Below are positions 27,162 to 35,250 of a DNA stretch of 64,000 nucleotides, one piece after another. A model generated the notes under the pieces. The model had not been told where the DNA came from and did no database searches. It saw only the letters and a list, made by a program, of their open reading frames with translations. Origin of the DNA: Desulfovibrio mangrovi (GTDB lineage Bacteria; Desulfobacterota; Desulfovibrionia; Desulfovibrionales; Desulfovibrionaceae); the NCBI RefSeq assembly GCF_026230175.1, contig NZ_CP104208.1:1178001-1242000 (forward strand). The letters run 5' to 3'. The number at the start of each line of letters is the position of its first letter. Within the stretch, counting starts at the first letter, position 1. Made by a program: the position numbers and the translations under genes.

Positions 27162-27191
27162 GGGACGGCTCTTGTCCCCATAGCCCTATGG
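27162..27191. repeat. Adjacent inverted repeats upstream of cheB
   Basis: GGGAC (27162–27166) pairs with GTCCC (27174–27178), and CCATAG (27178–27183) pairs with CTATGG (27186–27191) with two bases between. They lie 100–130 bases before cheB and may be an operator or a leader structure. Confidence 0.4.
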
Positions 27192-27298
27192 TAGATAATT
27201 TCGAATGTTAATCAATACTAAATAAAATAAAATATTTTGGCAACGCACGAAAAAAAGCTTGCATTCATTTGGGAGCTACGATAGTTACCACCTCCTCA

Positions 27299-27375
27299 CG
27301 GGATGTGGCTCAGTTTGGTAGAGCGCTGCGTTCGGGACGCAGAGATCGAAGGTTCGAATCCTTTCATCCCGACCA
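27299..27375 (+). tRNA. tRNA-Pro (anticodon CGG)
   Basis: 77 bases with the full cloverleaf: acceptor CGGGATG/CATCCCG, D arm beginning TGGCTCAG with GGTAGAGC, anticodon stem CTGCG/CGCAG with loop TTCGGGA (anticodon CGG at 27333–27335, reading CCG), T loop GGTTCGAATCC, and an encoded CCA end. TTGCAT and TAGTTA 17 bases apart just upstream could be its promoter. Confidence 0.97.
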
Positions 27376-27385
27376 TAAAAAGCAA

Positions 27386-27420
27386 GGGCTTGCGGAAAAC
27401 TCCGCAGGCCCTTTTCTTTT
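27386..27420 (+). terminator. Intrinsic terminator after tRNA-Pro
   Basis: GGGC and TGCGGA pair with TCCGCA and GCCC around an AAAC-type loop with one mismatch, then CTTTTCTTTT. Confidence 0.85.
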
Positions 27421-27503
27421 CCGGCAAACAGTAAGATAAGGGGGGCGTTGTTCCCCGCAACCTCTGCCAACAATGTATTGTGCATCACAAAGGACATGCG
27501 ACA

Positions 27504-28058
27504 ATGCGTAACAAGCTTATCTTTTTGTGCATTTTTGCCCTTTGCTCCGCCTGCACCGCACGGAGCATGAATCAGTATCAACCTAGCCGAACCCAATGGG
27601 AATCCGGCAATGTCGTGTATGCGGTTGTGGACAAGGATACCACCGAACTCGTCAGAGTAAGCACCTTGCTGCAACGGGTTTCCGTCTCCGGCGACAGCAC
27701 GGAGGCCCGCTACACCTTTGCCGGACCGGAAGTCATGGTCATTGTCGATGCCGGCATCACAACCGAAGATAATGGCATTGCGTTTCAGGAATCCCAATTT
27801 GGCAGCCGCTCCACCATATTCGGCCTGCATGACGGCTATTCCGTCCTGACCGTTAATGGCGTCTCTTCGCTCTGTGACGGCAGCAATCCTTTCGCCCAGA
27901 AGCGCATTGCCACCAAATACTGCGAGACGCTGCCGCCTGACCAGGACAAGTGGGAATGGCGCAGGCTTGATCATGAAACCCTCATCAACGATGAAGGCAA
28001 AATCGGCATGCTGAACGCGCTAAGACAACGCAAGATGCAAACACTGAAGTTCCGCTAG
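27504..28058 (+). CDS. Predicted lipoprotein, function unknown
   Basis: 184 residues from the ATG at 27504 with AAAGGA nine bases upstream; an earlier frame start at 27480 has no ribosome site. A short hydrophobic segment ends in the lipobox CSAC near residue 13, so it should be lipidated. The mature part has two cysteines far apart (Ser-Leu-Cys-Asp and Tyr-Cys-Glu) that could form a disulfide, and a beta-rich middle. No family recognised. It is a single-gene unit between the tRNA terminator and a bidirectional terminator. Confidence 0.8.
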   Translation: MRNKLIFLCIFALCSACTARSMNQYQPSRTQWESGNVVYAVVDKDTTELVRVSTLLQRVSVSGDSTEARYTFAGPEVMVIVDAGITTEDNGIAFQESQFGSRSTIFGLHDGYSVLTVNGVSSLCDGSNPFAQKRIATKYCETLPPDQDKWEWRRLDHETLINDEGKIGMLNALRQRKMQTLKFR

Positions 28059-28065
28059 ACTATAA

Positions 28066-28096
28066 AAACGGCCCGACATATCGGGCCGTTTCTGTT
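28066..28096. terminator. Bidirectional intrinsic terminator
   Basis: AAACGGCCCGA pairs with TCGGGCCGTTT; A-rich on one side and TTTCTGTTTT on the other. Serves the lipoprotein gene and the leftward GH108 gene. Confidence 0.85.
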
Positions 28097-28151
28097 TTCC
28101 GGACATCACTTCTATATCGCAACGGCTCCACGGCATGAATGAGGCGTAACG

Positions 28152-28724
28152 CTACCACCCCACCCGCTTTTCAAGCCAGCCGCGCACATACTTGCGCTTA
28201 ACAGGATCTGTAAGCGCATTTTCCATGTACCTGACTCCCTGATAGCAGTTGAGACCGATGACCAAAGCCTGCCCGCGCCCTTTGTCCGTCAACGTCTTCA
28301 TGGCTTCCACAGTCTTCGGGCCCAATTTGCCGTCTATGACCAGGTCGGGAAAATACTTCTGTCTGTCGTTCAACGCATTGCAAGCGGACTGCAAGTACCT
28401 GACAGTTGCCGAGAAAGGCAGGTTTACAGCCTGCTCAAAAAGCTCTGCAGCCAGATCCTGCGGGACCTTATCACAGGCCAACCTATCCCAGAACTCACGT
28501 TTGTAAAAATCGCGGCAGGCCGCATCCAGTTCTTCATTGACATCCAGCGATGCCGGGAAACCGGCCTTTCCCTTTGCTGCGTCAATAATACTCCAACCGC
28601 TCCAGCCGGCATGATAGCGTCTGGCAATTCCTTTATAGGTCTCACCACCAGCATCGTCCGGGTCGTCAACGTAGCCGCCTTCAATACCAATCAGCTTTAC
28701 ATATTCCTGATCAAAATCACTCAT
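28152..28724 (-). CDS. GH108-type lysozyme-like protein with peptidoglycan-binding domain
   Basis: 190 residues; GAGAGGG precedes the ATG. The N terminus has the glycoside hydrolase family 108 signature IEGGYVDDPDDAGGETYKGI, with Glu15 as the expected catalytic acid; the C-terminal 90 residues resemble the partner peptidoglycan-binding domain (KYFPDLVIDGKLGPKTVEAM). Such proteins cleave the glycan strands of murein and are common in phage lysis cassettes. No signal peptide, holin or other phage gene is nearby, so it may be a domesticated endolysin or need a specific export route. Confidence 0.88.
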   Translation of the reverse strand: MSDFDQEYVKLIGIEGGYVDDPDDAGGETYKGIARRYHAGWSGWSIIDAAKGKAGFPASLDVNEELDAACRDFYKREFWDRLACDKVPQDLAAELFEQAVNLPFSATVRYLQSACNALNDRQKYFPDLVIDGKLGPKTVEAMKTLTDKGRGQALVIGLNCYQGVRYMENALTDPVKRKYVRGWLEKRVGW

Positions 28725-29001
28725 GGCTGCCCTCTCATATGATTACATAGTGTACCGGCATCAGGACCAAGCCCTCTGCACAACGATCTATATATCAGAC
28801 CAGCAGGCTCCACTGTTATAATGACAAGTCGACTGAGTTCCGCACACACAACCGGGCGCGACAATCTAGCAGCACATTAGCGAAAATACGATTAATCCTT
28901 CACAAAATTCTTTCCAGAGGAAACAGACTCACAGTTTGCGCCCTGAAAAGTGCTGGACAACTCGAATATCAGGATATAAGGAAAACCGCATATACTTTTC
29001 C

Positions 29002-29017
29002 GGAGGCAAATTCCTCC
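29002..29017 (+). promoter_or_regulatory. Short leader hairpin before the NhaC-type gene
   Basis: GGAGG (29002–29006) can pair with CCTCC (29013–29017). The whole stretch 28725–29046 otherwise shows no ORF or clear promoter; this hairpin sits 30 bases before the start codon. Confidence 0.3.
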
Positions 29018-29046
29018 ATCAAGATCACTGCAACGGAGCGATACCC

Positions 29047-30375
29047 ATGAACACCCCGTCACAAAACCAAAGCCCCAGCGGCATTGCGCTGCTGCCGCTG
29101 GCACTATTTCTTATCATATTCATCGGCACCGGTTCTCTGTTGACCATGCAAGGCGTGAGCATGGCCTTCTACCAGCTCTCCGCAGCGGTTGCCATTCTGC
29201 CCGCCATTGCGCTGTCCCTGATAATGGGCAAAGGCAAGCTGGAAAAGAAGATCGGCACATTCCTTTCCGGCGTTGGCGACATCAATATCATCACCATGTG
29301 CGTGATCTACTTGCTTGCCGGAGGCTTTGCCTCTGTAGCCAAGACCATTGGCGGGGTTGACGCCACGGTTAACATGGGCCTCTCCCTTGTTCCAGCTCAG
29401 CTGGTGCTGCCCGGTCTGTTTGTCATCTCCGCCTTTGTTTCCACGGCAATGGGCACCTCCATGGGAACCATTGCAGCCATTGCTCCCATTGCGGCCGGTG
29501 TAGGCGACCAGACCGGCATGTCCGCCGCCCTTCTCATGGGGGCGGTAGTTGGTGGCGCCATGTTCGGCGACAACCTCTCCATGATATCCGACACCACCAT
29601 TGCGGCCACCCGCACACAGGGCTGCAACATGAGCGACAAGTTCCGCATGAACCTGCTCATTGCACTGCCTGCTGCCCTTGCGACGATTCTGCTTCTGGTC
29701 GTGACCGGCGCGACCGGCGCAACCGCCTCGCCCGCGGACTGGGATTTCATCCGCGTCATTCCCTACATTGCCATCCTTGGTCTTGCTGTGGCAGGCATCA
29801 ACGTATTTGTCGTACTTGCGGCAGGCATTGTCATGTGCGGCGCTGTTGGACTTGCCGTACAGCCAGACTTCACCCTGCTCACCCTTGCACAGAGCATTTA
29901 CAACGGCTTTTCAGGCATGCACGAAATTCTGGTGCTCTCCATGCTTGTGGGCGGTCTTGGCGAACTCATCCGCCAACAGGGCGGCCTGCTCTGGCTGCTC
30001 GAACGCATCAACCGACTCGCCCACCGGGCTGGCAAGGGCAACGCACGACGCTCCGGCGAGGTTAGCATTGCCGCGCTGGTATCGCTTGCCGACGTATGCA
30101 CCGCCAACAACACTGTCGCCATCATCCTAAGCGGTGGTCTGGCCAAGGAAATCGCCGAAGACAGCGGTGTTGATCCCCGCCGCAGCGCAAGCCTGCTCGA
30201 CATATTCTCCTGCATCGTGCAGGGGCTGGTCCCCTATGCTGCGCAAGTTCTGCTGGCAGGTTCCATCGCCAAGATTTCGCCCATCAATGTAGCCGCCAAC
30301 AACTGGTACTGCCTCATCCTTGCGGTCGTATCCATTGGCGCCATTGTAACCGGCTTGCCGCGTACAAAGAAGTAA
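29047..30375 (+). CDS. Na+/H+ antiporter, NhaC family
   Basis: 442 residues with about 11–12 hydrophobic helices; the ATG at 29047 has CGGAG nine bases upstream (a frame start at 28936 adds polar residues without support). NhaC-family features: TAMGTSMGTIAAIAPIA, then GGAMFGDNLSMISDTTIAATRTQG, the conserved substrate-site segment, and a mirror motif DVCTANNTVAIILSGG in the second half. NhaC proteins exchange Na+ for protons; some relatives carry malate/lactate or other amphiphiles, so the substrate is not certain. Monocistronic, with its own terminator. Confidence 0.9.
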   Translation: MNTPSQNQSPSGIALLPLALFLIIFIGTGSLLTMQGVSMAFYQLSAAVAILPAIALSLIMGKGKLEKKIGTFLSGVGDINIITMCVIYLLAGGFASVAKTIGGVDATVNMGLSLVPAQLVLPGLFVISAFVSTAMGTSMGTIAAIAPIAAGVGDQTGMSAALLMGAVVGGAMFGDNLSMISDTTIAATRTQGCNMSDKFRMNLLIALPAALATILLLVVTGATGATASPADWDFIRVIPYIAILGLAVAGINVFVVLAAGIVMCGAVGLAVQPDFTLLTLAQSIYNGFSGMHEILVLSMLVGGLGELIRQQGGLLWLLERINRLAHRAGKGNARRSGEVSIAALVSLADVCTANNTVAIILSGGLAKEIAEDSGVDPRRSASLLDIFSCIVQGLVPYAAQVLLAGSIAKISPINVAANNWYCLILAVVSIGAIVTGLPRTKK

Positions 30376-30402
30376 CGCACACTCATAGCCTACCAAACTG
30401 AC

Positions 30403-30436
30403 AAGCCCGCACCTGAAACTCAGGTGCGGGCTTTCT
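30403..30436 (+). terminator. Intrinsic terminator after the antiporter gene
   Basis: A perfect 14-base stem beginning AAGCCCGCACCTGA, loop AAC, then CTTTCTT. Confidence 0.92.
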
Positions 30437-30595
30437 TCGTCTCGTCAAGCAACTACGAGAACGCGCGAAAAGACTGCCTGCGACAGTTTTTTTAAATTTT
30501 CGCTCACATTCACAGACAAAACAACACTGCTTAATGAAAAAATTTTATTATTTATAGATAGATATGAAAAATTATTAAAAAATCAAAATTCACCC

Positions 30596-30623
30596 TAAAG
30601 CTATCCAACCCTAAAGCCGATAT
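30596..30623 (+). promoter_or_regulatory. Sigma-28 (FliA) flagellar promoter
   Basis: TAAA at 30596–30599 and GCCGATAT at 30616–30623, 16 bases apart, closely match the FliA consensus (TAAA–N15–GCCGATAA). About 60 bases of nearly pure A/T (30530–30590) lie directly upstream and may be an UP element. It drives the flagellin gene 110 bases downstream. Confidence 0.85.
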
Positions 30624-30730
30624 GACCAGCGAGTGGGGAGGGGAGAATCTATGGTCAGAAGGAGGTTCATCGCACCTGACCGTATCCCCGTTTGGCAAGG
30701 AAGCCGTGACCTATTCAAGGAGGAATGGTC

Positions 30731-31624
30731 ATGAGTCTTATCATCAATCACAACTTGATGGCCAACAACGCCGCCCGCAACCTGAGCACCTCGTACAACG
30801 GCCTTTCGACTTCGATCCGCCGTTTGTCTTCCGGTCTCCGGGTGGGAACTGCAGCCGATGACGCCGCCGGTCTCGCAATCCGCGAACTCATGCGCGCCGA
30901 CATCGCCTCGCTGAACCAGGGCGTACGTAATGCCAACGACGCTATCTCGCTTATTCAGACCGCCGACGGCGCGCTCTCAGTAATCGACGAGAAGCTCATC
31001 CGAATGAAGGAACTGGCAGAACAGGCGGCAACGGGTACCTACACCTCTGACCAGCGTCTGATCATCGACTCCGAGTATCAGGCAATGGCCTCGGAAATTA
31101 CCCGAATCGCCAACTCAACGGACTTCAACGGTGTGCATCTGCTGAACGGTCACCTGTCCGGTGACACGCATTCCGGCTCGGCCGTCCAGCCCACCGGTAA
31201 GATGAAGATCCACTTCGGCACCAAGAACGACTCCGCCGAAGACTATTACTACATCAAGATCGGTACGGCCACAGCCTCGGCCCTTGGCCTCGGCTCCCAG
31301 GCCTCAGCAACCAGCAAGGGTTACACGATCTCGACCCAGTCTGCCGCACAGGCAGCACTGGTTGGACTTGAAAACGCCATTGTTTCGAAGGACAAGATTC
31401 GCGCTGCTCTGGGTGCCATCCAGAACCGGTTGGAAAACACCATCTCCAACCTGCAGATTCAGGCTGAAAACCTTCAGGCCGCCGAATCCCGTATCTCCGA
31501 CGTGGACGTATCGACTGAAATGACCGAATTTGTGCGCCAGCAGATTTTGTCGCAGTCCGCAATCGCCATGCTTTCGCAGGCAAACACCCTGCCCCGTCTC
31601 GCCCTGAACCTACTGGGCGGCTAA
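30731..31624 (+). CDS. fliC: Flagellin
   Basis: 297 residues from the ATG at 30731, with AAGGAGG seven bases upstream; the ATG at 30725 is too close to that site. It is the filament subunit exported by the flagellar type III system. The conserved D0/D1 N terminus (SLIINHNLMANNAARNL, then LSSGLRVGTAADDAAGLAI) and C terminus (ISDVDVSTEMTEFVRQQIL, then SQANTLPRLALNLL) are complete; the variable centre (about 130–200) is short, as in many compact flagellins. Monocistronic behind a FliA promoter, with its own terminator. The glycosyltransferases at the left of the window could modify it, but that is speculation. Confidence 0.97.
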   Translation: MSLIINHNLMANNAARNLSTSYNGLSTSIRRLSSGLRVGTAADDAAGLAIRELMRADIASLNQGVRNANDAISLIQTADGALSVIDEKLIRMKELAEQAATGTYTSDQRLIIDSEYQAMASEITRIANSTDFNGVHLLNGHLSGDTHSGSAVQPTGKMKIHFGTKNDSAEDYYYIKIGTATASALGLGSQASATSKGYTISTQSAAQAALVGLENAIVSKDKIRAALGAIQNRLENTISNLQIQAENLQAAESRISDVDVSTEMTEFVRQQILSQSAIAMLSQANTLPRLALNLLGG

Positions 31625-31760
31625 CGGATACAGGCACGCGGACTTCAGTAAAACAGACGACCCATATTCAGGGCTTCTTAAAAATGCCCGGGCATATGGA
31701 GCGATGCAAACGACTTCATGGAACGACCAGATCCTCCTCACTCATTTCCAAGCGCCAGAA

Positions 31761-31788
31761 GAGCCCCCGAAAGGGGGCTCTTTATTTA
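31761..31788 (+). terminator. Intrinsic terminator after flagellin
   Basis: GAGCCCCC, loop GAAA, GGGGGCTC, then TTTATTTATT. The other parts of 31625–31926 hold no ORF I can support. Confidence 0.9.
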
Positions 31789-31872
31789 TTCCATTCGCGT
31801 CAGCGAAGTGAACGACCTACGGATTGGTCAAAGACATGATCGGGCGCAAGATTCAACACCGGCGCCAGAAAC

Positions 31873-31888
31873 AAAAGCCTCGGCTTTT
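31873..31888 (-). terminator. Weak terminator-like hairpin after the amidohydrolase
   Basis: AAAAGC and GCTTTT pair around CTCG; on the minus strand it ends in GCTTTTGTTT. Short stem, so low certainty. Confidence 0.4.
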
Positions 31889-31926
31889 CACTGCACGAAC
31901 ACGATGCTGTGTTCACCTGCAGCCTT

Positions 31927-33297
31927 CTACCGCACCTGCACCACAGGGAAACGAGGCTTCAGTTCAATGCCTGCTCGCTTGCGGATATGCCCTGCCCGCT
32001 CCTGCGCTTCCGCAAGGATGGCCGCTTCATCAAGGCCCGTAACCACCCTGTCCTGCATGAGCCATTTGCCGTTACACATATTATGCGTCACGTTGCTGGA
32101 ATGCATGCTGTACACAAGGCTGGACACAGGATCGTGAACCGGCACGGAACCGGGACCATTCATGGGATCAACAACAATAAGGTCGGCCTTCTTGCCGGGA
32201 GCCAGAGAGCCTATTTCGTCATCCCAGAGCACGGCGCGCGCGCCGTTCACAGTAGCCATTTCCAGCATGCTTTCAGCAGGGACGGTGGTGGGATCAAGAG
32301 TGCGCCCCTTATGGATAACGGCGGCAAGATACATCTCATCCATCATATCCATGCGGTTGTTGCAGGGAGCGCCATCCGTGCCAAGCGAAACGCATATGCC
32401 ACGCGCCAGCATCTCCGGTACATGGGCAAAACCGAGCACCCGCATGGCCGCACCGGGATTATGGGAAACCTTCACGTCATGCAGGCGGAACAGATCAAGC
32501 TCACGCGGGGTAAGCCATACGGTATGCACAGCCAGCAGATTCGGCCCAAGCACGCCCAGATTATTCAGATGTTCCACAGTGGAAGACCCACGGGTCGCGC
32601 GGGCGAAATCTACCTCTTCCTTCACTTCAGAGACATGCATGTGCATGCCTATGCCCCGGGCATCGGCAATTTCCTTGGTTCGACACAACAGCTCATCGGA
32701 ATTGTTGAAAATGGTACGTAGCCCCATCCAGTAACGAATGCGTCCCTCAGCGGTGTTGTGCCATCGATCATGCAATTCAAGCTGGATGACCAGCGCCTCA
32801 TCCGTGGATTCCCTATGCTCGGGTAAAATGCCCTCACCGCAATCCATGGTGGAACGGGCCAGAATGCCACGAATACCAGCCTTCTGCACGGCACGCCCCA
32901 TGGCGTCCACATGGCGACCGCCAGGCTCGGCGAAGCAGGTTACACCGGACTTGATCAACTCAAGGCAGCAGGCAAGCGCAGAGACATGCACGTCCTCTTC
33001 GGTCATGGAAAGCTCATAGGGCCACGTACGGTCATGCAGCCAGGTAAGCAGATCCACGTCATCGCCCAGACCGCGCCCCAGTTGCTGGCAAAGGTGCACA
33101 TGGCTGTTCACCAGCCCCGGCAGCACGATACGGCCGGTCACGTCCAGCACCTCGGTTCCTTCGGGTATGCTCTCCTCCGGAATGCTCCCCACGGCCTTGA
33201 TGGTATCGTTCTCCACCAATACATCGCCGTTGACGAACATTTCACGGCGTTCGTTCATGGAAAGAATCAACCCGTTACGCAACAATATATGGGACAT
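31927..33297 (-). CDS. MTA/SAH deaminase-like amidohydrolase
   Basis: 456 residues; AGGAGG precedes the ATG. Metal-dependent amidohydrolase of the ATZ/TRZ (SsnA/MtaD) group, whose members deaminate 5'-methylthioadenosine, S-adenosylhomocysteine or related purines. Metal ligands seen in order: HVH after LPGLVNS, HMHVSE, HTVWL and the catalytic Asp in LGTDGAPCNNRMD. The distinctive GTDG(A/S)xxNN motif supports the MTA/SAH deaminase branch over chlorohydrolases. Not in an operon. It could link to the methyl cycle with metF, but the two are far apart. Confidence 0.9.
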   Translation of the reverse strand: MSHILLRNGLILSMNERREMFVNGDVLVENDTIKAVGSIPEESIPEGTEVLDVTGRIVLPGLVNSHVHLCQQLGRGLGDDVDLLTWLHDRTWPYELSMTEEDVHVSALACCLELIKSGVTCFAEPGGRHVDAMGRAVQKAGIRGILARSTMDCGEGILPEHRESTDEALVIQLELHDRWHNTAEGRIRYWMGLRTIFNNSDELLCRTKEIADARGIGMHMHVSEVKEEVDFARATRGSSTVEHLNNLGVLGPNLLAVHTVWLTPRELDLFRLHDVKVSHNPGAAMRVLGFAHVPEMLARGICVSLGTDGAPCNNRMDMMDEMYLAAVIHKGRTLDPTTVPAESMLEMATVNGARAVLWDDEIGSLAPGKKADLIVVDPMNGPGSVPVHDPVSSLVYSMHSSNVTHNMCNGKWLMQDRVVTGLDEAAILAEAQERAGHIRKRAGIELKPRFPVVQVR

Positions 33298-33357
33298 ACA
33301 GCCTCCTGAGTGATCAGATAATTCGTGAAGCCGTGGGGGTACAGACTCGGACAGAAT

Positions 33358-33376
33358 GTGTCAATAAAACTGACAC
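33358..33376. repeat. Inverted repeat upstream of the amidohydrolase gene
   Basis: GTGTCA and TGACAC, seven bases apart, lie 60 bases before the start codon and could be an operator. The stretch 33298–33613 is AT-rich and otherwise empty apart from the divergent promoters expected there. Confidence 0.35.
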
Positions 33377-33613
33377 GATAGAAGTCAAATATGAAGCGCT
33401 ATACCAACACAATAAAAAGAGATCGCCAACCGACAAAACCACAAATATATAATAAACAAACAGCAAAGCTATACGTACACTTCGCTAATGAAGTTATTGT
33501 TATCTAGCACAGATTAACTGGTCAGAATTCAGAACAATCTTCGTGACCAAAATAAAAAATACAATAACAATCATAGATTAAAGGATACTAGCCTTTTGGA
33601 GGAGAAGTTCCAT

Positions 33614-34114
33614 ATGCCAACCCAAGATAACGTCATTAAAACCATTTTTTACTTCATGTTCATACTGGCTATGACGTACAACTTCTACCCGCTTTGGATA
33701 GCGGCCTGTGAGTATTCTTACATCATCATTCTCAATGATCCTGAGCCACAACTACTTTTGAACATAACCACCATATACCTCAAGACAGCCCCGGTACGAT
33801 CCACGCACATTCAGACAGCATCCAATGTAATCGCATCATTCATTGTGTACACCTGCTTCGCGAAAGACAAGAGCAAGCAACTCAACACAGCAGGTTACGT
33901 GCTTATGACAACACTTGGCTTGCACCTTGCCCTCGGAATCTTCATGTCGCATCAATTCGTCAGCATCCCGGAATACAAAAGATTCATGATATTCCCCCAA
34001 TCCATACCAAGACTTATCGATGACGCCAATGAAGCTATTAAATTTTCGTCAACCTACCTCGTATTCATCCTTGGCTATCTTGGTTTCCTCCCTCTCAAAA
34101 AGGAGTTCGCATGA
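33614..34114 (+). CDS. Membrane protein of unknown function, first gene of an AT-rich pair
   Basis: 166 residues from the ATG at 33614; GGAGGAG lies nine bases upstream and overlaps a TTG (33596) that could be misread as a start. About four hydrophobic helices (roughly 10–33, 72–88, 97–115, 146–163) with a polar loop between the first two. No family recognised. Base composition is lower in GC than the flanking genes, and codon choice looks different (many ATA, TTA, AAA). It overlaps the next gene by four bases (ATGA), so the two are surely translated together. Confidence 0.75.
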   Translation: MPTQDNVIKTIFYFMFILAMTYNFYPLWIAACEYSYIIILNDPEPQLLLNITTIYLKTAPVRSTHIQTASNVIASFIVYTCFAKDKSKQLNTAGYVLMTTLGLHLALGIFMSHQFVSIPEYKRFMIFPQSIPRLIDDANEAIKFSSTYLVFILGYLGFLPLKKEFA

Positions 34115-35184
34115 TCCTACGCTTTGCCCTCATGTGCCTCGTTGTCCTCTGCGGAACCAGCCATGCAACAACGGTAATCTCGCGCGTTGCTGCCGACAAT
34201 ATGGCAAACATTACGCCGAAGGTCACGGCTGAAGACTGCAAGATCACATGTACACAAAACGAACCCGGCATGTGGAAATATGATGTGCCAATAACGGAAC
34301 AACTGCTGACAACAGTCCACATCAACACCAGCGAACAATTGCCCCCAACCTTCGCATTCGCCCCCATGAAGCTGCAAATCCCCTTGCACGAACAGGACAG
34401 TATTATCAACATAGTCATTCATCCCGTCATCCGGCCCCAGAACTACGCGAACACCGTGCGAAAATTGTACAGCACCAGCCTTGATCCCCAAAGAATAACC
34501 ACCAACCAACTGCAGTGCTTTTTCCAACAAGCCCGTACCGTCAGCCATGAGATGCTGAAGGAACACAAGAAAGGTAGCTCGACAGGCGTAGTCTGGACCA
34601 TGCTGGGCGTGTACATGTTCCTTCAATCCTACAGCCAACTCGACAACCGCATGTACTTAACCCCTAAAGATGAAGAAGAAATTGTGGAGGCTGCGGCATG
34701 GCTGGAAAAGGCTATAGAAGACTACCCAGAAAAGGCGACAAGAAACCTACCCGGGAACGCAAACGTCAAGCAGCTACTGGAAGAAGTAAAATACGCAAAA
34801 GCGAAGCAGCAAAAGGTATTGTGGCAGTCCATAATATGTACCCAAGACACAGCCAAACGCCACAACCTGTTGCTGTCCTATGACAGGATGGTAAGGGAAG
34901 CCGCAGATAACAGCTTCTCCAAGACCACTTATTACAAACAACTGGGAATTGACGAATCGCATATACTGTCAGCACTAGCCAACACCATGTCCACTCTGAT
35001 CAAAGAGGGAAAGTACAACGGCGACCCCATTCCTGCATTGCAAAGACATATTGACCAGATGATATTCTTTTCCACGAATATGGAGAAGAATTCAACCATG
35101 TTCAGCATGCTCATGTCAGACATCCACACACTTAAAAACCTGAAAGAGTACCTATCTAAAAAACATGGTATGCATCAGAACTGA
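34111..35184 (+). CDS. Secreted protein of unknown function, second gene of an AT-rich pair
   Basis: 357 residues. An N-terminal signal peptide (hydrophobic 3–14, cleavage near SHA at 17–19) sends it to the periplasm. The first 100 mature residues look beta-rich and have two cysteines close together (DCKITC); the rest is strongly alpha-helical with paired tryptophans and a further Cys pair (LQCFF, SIICT). It lacks any enzyme motif I know. Overlap with the membrane-protein gene suggests a membrane–periplasm pair. Low GC relative to neighbours may indicate horizontal acquisition. Confidence 0.75.
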   Translation: MILRFALMCLVVLCGTSHATTVISRVAADNMANITPKVTAEDCKITCTQNEPGMWKYDVPITEQLLTTVHINTSEQLPPTFAFAPMKLQIPLHEQDSIINIVIHPVIRPQNYANTVRKLYSTSLDPQRITTNQLQCFFQQARTVSHEMLKEHKKGSSTGVVWTMLGVYMFLQSYSQLDNRMYLTPKDEEEIVEAAAWLEKAIEDYPEKATRNLPGNANVKQLLEEVKYAKAKQQKVLWQSIICTQDTAKRHNLLLSYDRMVREAADNSFSKTTYYKQLGIDESHILSALANTMSTLIKEGKYNGDPIPALQRHIDQMIFFSTNMEKNSTMFSMLMSDIHTLKNLKEYLSKKHGMHQN

Positions 35185-35201
35185 AAAGGTAACGAACTGA
35201 C

Positions 35202-35230
35202 AAAAAAGCCCTCTGAATGAGGGCTTTTTT
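35202..35230. terminator. Bidirectional intrinsic terminator
   Basis: AAAAAAGCCCTC, loop TGAAT, GAGGGCTTTTTT. It ends the AT-rich pair on one strand and rel on the other. Confidence 0.92.
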
Positions 35231-35250
35231 GTCAATCCATATTTCAACTG

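Noticed and set aside
27299-27375. tRNA-Pro as an integration site
   Set aside because: No integrase, no second copy of the tRNA 3' end, and no mobile genes on either side.
28152-28724. Prophage remnant around the lysozyme gene
   Set aside because: No other phage gene is present within several kilobases.
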